From Flavobacteriales bacterium (GTDB taxonomy: Bacteria; Bacteroidota; Bacteroidia; Flavobacteriales; UA16): a DNA stretch of 8,287 nt. The stretch is taken from contig JAURKF010000319.1 of the NCBI GenBank assembly GCA_030831885.1, positions 1 through 8,287 of the forward strand, read 5' to 3'. Of the stretch, positions 6,387-8,287 are shown piece after piece. The notes beneath the pieces are model-generated. The model ran no database searches. It saw nothing but the letters and a program-made list of their open reading frames with translations, and was not told the DNA's origin. Position 1 is the first letter of the stretch. The number at the start of each line of letters is the position of its first letter. The translations under genes and the position numbers were made by a program.

Positions 6387-8189
6387 ATGAAACACATTCT
6401 GACCCTTGCATTCCTTGTGTTGCTTGTTGCAGTGCAACAGCGCGTGCACGCCCAAAGCGATACAACACAAAACCTCGAATACGAATTTCAGATTGAAGGA
6501 AACCGCCGATTGTTTCTGCGAGATGCCAATAAGGTAACTATATGGCCGCAAACAAAAGATAGCGTGGTGCAAATGACGCGTATTCAATACACCACTCTGC
6601 CAACACCTTCTGCAATCATTATTGAACCTCGACTTATCGCCGCAGCAAAAATCAATGTTGAGGAAAAACTACCCTATCTCTACCGAGGTTATATTCGGGC
6701 AGGATGGGGCACATACAATTCAACACCGGTGGACTTCTATTTCACCGATGGTAGATCTAAAAAAGGAACCTTTGGAGTCCATTATCAATTACTACGCGGT
6801 GATGGAGTTGCGATGGATGATGCCGATAGCATACCCGACCGATACAGCAATAACAAAGCGGAAGCTTGGGGTAAATGGTTTTTCAAGAAAACTCAATTGC
6901 TTGGAAAATTCAATTGGGAGCGAAACGTTACGCATTGGTATGGAGGTGATCTGTCGAATAAGGAATACAAAGGCCCCACCTTCGATAGCCTGATGTTCAA
7001 TCAACGATTAAACACCTTCGGCGGAGGTCTTTCCTACCTAAGTTACCAGCGAGATACGGGGGAATTCAACTTCAATGCTAATATGGCTCTTCGCAATACC
7101 CGCGACATTAGCAACAACTCCGAAATCAACTTTGATATGCTGGCTCATGGCAGAATGCTCAAAGACAGCACGCTCTACATGGCCGACGTCGGAGTAAATT
7201 ACAACACCTTCGATTTCTTTGGCCCGCAGCTCAGTGGTAAGGATTTGAGCTACTATACCTCAGCCATACAGGACACCTCCTTCAATGATCGTACGTCAGA
7301 AAATGCCATCATCAAAATCATTCCTTCGGCTAGTACAACCTGGAAGGGACTCAGAGCCAAAGTAGGCGCAGGTATTTACTTCGACGCTCGCGGAGAACAA
7401 AAAGGACATTTCTACCCGCAAGCAGAGGTGAGCTATAGCATTCTTCACGGCACAATTGTTCCCTTCGCCGGCATAACCGGCAGTATGGAGCCAACCACAT
7501 ATCTCTCCTTATACCGTCAGAATCCATTTATTCAGAGCTTTCCCAAACTTAATAATCTCAATAACAAACTGGATGCATATGCCGGGATTGGAGGAGCTAT
7601 ATCACAATCGCTCAGCTATAAGGCAGGATTTAACTATCGTCGCTATGGAAACTTTGCCTATTTCATCAACGACAGCATCACATCGACTGCCGCGAGCTAC
7701 TATACGTGGGGCAACGTCTTCACCGTGGTATATGAAGATTTGACTAGCTACAACATCTATGGCGAACTGGCCCTTTATGCGGGCGAAAAATGGAAAGCCA
7801 ATGCACGCGCCGATTTCTTCCGATATACGACCGATTCATCGGCATACGCCTGGCATCAGCCGGGAATGAGAATAATGGCCAATGGTCAGTACAACCTCAA
7901 AAACAAATTCATTATCAGCACAGACTTATTCTACATAGGGTCACGCTGGGCAAAATCCACCGTGCCTGTAACTGGAGCCGAAATAAGCACCGATGAATCC
8001 GGGGGAATAAGTTACCACTACAAACTGAAAGGGTTTCTAGATGCAAACTTCCGAGTGGAATATCGCTACAACAAGCGCCTGTCTGCTTGGGTACAACTCA
8101 ACAATGCATTTGGATTGAACTACCAGCGCTGGGGCAACTATCCCGTGCAACAGCTTTTGGCCACGCTCGGAGCGACATATGCGTTCTAA
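6387..8189 (+). CDS. Outer-membrane beta-barrel protein, TonB-dependent-receptor-like without plug
   Basis: This 600-residue protein has a signal peptide (MKHI, core LTLAFLVLLVAV, probable cut after VHA or VHAQ at 22-23). A short periplasmic segment (about 24-95) leads into YLYRGYIRAGWGTY at 98-110, which looks like the first barrel strand. The rest alternates aromatic and polar residues in amphipathic strands. The C terminus, GFLDANFRVEYRYNK at about 549-563 through LATLGATYAF with terminal Phe600, is the usual outer-membrane insertion signal and resembles the end of TonB-dependent receptor barrels. I see no plug domain or carboxypeptidase-like extension, and there is room only for the barrel, so a TonB-driven transporter is unlikely despite the resemblance. 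The ATG at 6387 is set by the signal peptide; an upstream ATG at 6336 lies inside the TPR gene. The 10-bp gap indicates co-transcription with the TPR gene. Ligand and role are unknown. Confidence 0.88.
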   Translation: MKHILTLAFLVLLVAVQQRVHAQSDTTQNLEYEFQIEGNRRLFLRDANKVTIWPQTKDSVVQMTRIQYTTLPTPSAIIIEPRLIAAAKINVEEKLPYLYRGYIRAGWGTYNSTPVDFYFTDGRSKKGTFGVHYQLLRGDGVAMDDADSIPDRYSNNKAEAWGKWFFKKTQLLGKFNWERNVTHWYGGDLSNKEYKGPTFDSLMFNQRLNTFGGGLSYLSYQRDTGEFNFNANMALRNTRDISNNSEINFDMLAHGRMLKDSTLYMADVGVNYNTFDFFGPQLSGKDLSYYTSAIQDTSFNDRTSENAIIKIIPSASTTWKGLRAKVGAGIYFDARGEQKGHFYPQAEVSYSILHGTIVPFAGITGSMEPTTYLSLYRQNPFIQSFPKLNNLNNKLDAYAGIGGAISQSLSYKAGFNYRRYGNFAYFINDSITSTAASYYTWGNVFTVVYEDLTSYNIYGELALYAGEKWKANARADFFRYTTDSSAYAWHQPGMRIMANGQYNLKNKFIISTDLFYIGSRWAKSTVPVTGAEISTDESGGISYHYKLKGFLDANFRVEYRYNKRLSAWVQLNNAFGLNYQRWGNYPVQQLLATLGATYAF

Positions 8190-8211
8190 GGGGAAGGGAT
8201 AAGGGGTAAGG
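8190..8211 (+). repeat. G-rich low-complexity stretch after the barrel gene
   Basis: Directly after the TAA the top strand carries GGGG, GGG, GGGG and GG runs spaced by AA, ATAA and TAA, a degenerate GGGnTAA-like simple repeat. It continues into the hairpin pair at 8212. A two-tier G-quadruplex is conceivable but the runs are uneven. No coding content is seen. Confidence 0.5.
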
Positions 8212-8248
8212 TAAGCCCTCGGGTTTAGCCCACGGCTTCAGCCGTGGG
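8212..8248. repeat. Two adjacent TC-loop hairpins, REP-like palindromic element
   Basis: Hairpin 1 is TAAGCCC (8212-8218), TC loop, GGGTTTA (8221-8227), with one G-T position that is a G-U wobble in RNA. One base later hairpin 2 is CCCACGGCT (8229-8237), TC loop, AGCCGTGGG (8240-8248), a perfect 9-bp stem. Two close palindromes just after a stop codon resemble REP/BIME intergenic elements, which REP-associated tyrosine transposases mobilise in many bacteria. It may also stabilise or end the operon transcript, although AAAATA rather than a T-run follows. On the bottom strand hairpin 2 would be preceded by that T-rich side, so it is not a clear terminator in either direction. The 39 bp after it show no feature. 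Confidence 0.7.
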
Positions 8249-8287
8249 AAAATAGAAATTCGAACGATTTTCAGCTGTCGAAACAGG

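Noticed and set aside
8229..8256. Intrinsic terminator for the envelope operon
   Set aside because: The stem is strong but AAAATA follows it on the coding strand instead of a T-run, so a REP-like element is the better reading.

Overview
The window reads as chromosomal DNA from a member of the Bacteroidota, probably an environmental relative of the Flavobacteriia/Chitinophagia; the class is not certain. The evidence is: no Shine-Dalgarno sequence in front of any of the five complete protein genes, a TTTG-N19-TAnnTTTG-like promoter, a YciO-type YrdC protein, and a large secreted TPR protein followed directly by a plug-less outer-membrane barrel ending in Phe. There are no RNA genes, phage genes, transposase genes or CRISPR arrays, and base and codon use look even throughout.

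Layout. 1-135 is the 3' end of a small membrane protein of the phage-holin-4 superfamily. 218-877 encodes a TalC-type transaldolase; its active-site residues point to transaldolase rather than fructose-6-phosphate aldolase. 878-983 is a short intergenic block of four 14-bp tandem repeats with an inverted copy upstream, and it runs to the start codon of the next gene. 984-1601 encodes a YciO/YrdC/Sua5-family protein. It converges on, and overlaps by 4 bp, a bifunctional NAD(P)HX epimerase/dehydratase (nnr, 1598-3115, minus strand). Upstream of nnr is a possible 11-codon leader ORF with a strong AGGAGG site, whose stop overlaps the nnr start. The 3116-3277 spacer is a divergent control region with a 9-bp inverted repeat around a good Bacteroidota-type promoter. 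That promoter faces a two-gene operon: a 1032-residue periplasmic TPR protein (3278-6376) and, 10 bp later, a 600-residue outer-membrane beta-barrel (6387-8189). After the barrel gene comes a G-rich stretch and two back-to-back TC-loop hairpins (8212-8248), which look like a REP-type intergenic element.

Function. The left half is housekeeping: pentose-phosphate carbon shuffling, a possible tRNA t6A step, and repair of damaged NAD(P)H. The right half is an envelope module of unknown function in which a TPR scaffold probably works with an outer-membrane barrel. The least explained items are that pair, the leader ORF with the only good Shine-Dalgarno sequence seen at a start, and the two different intergenic repeat elements.
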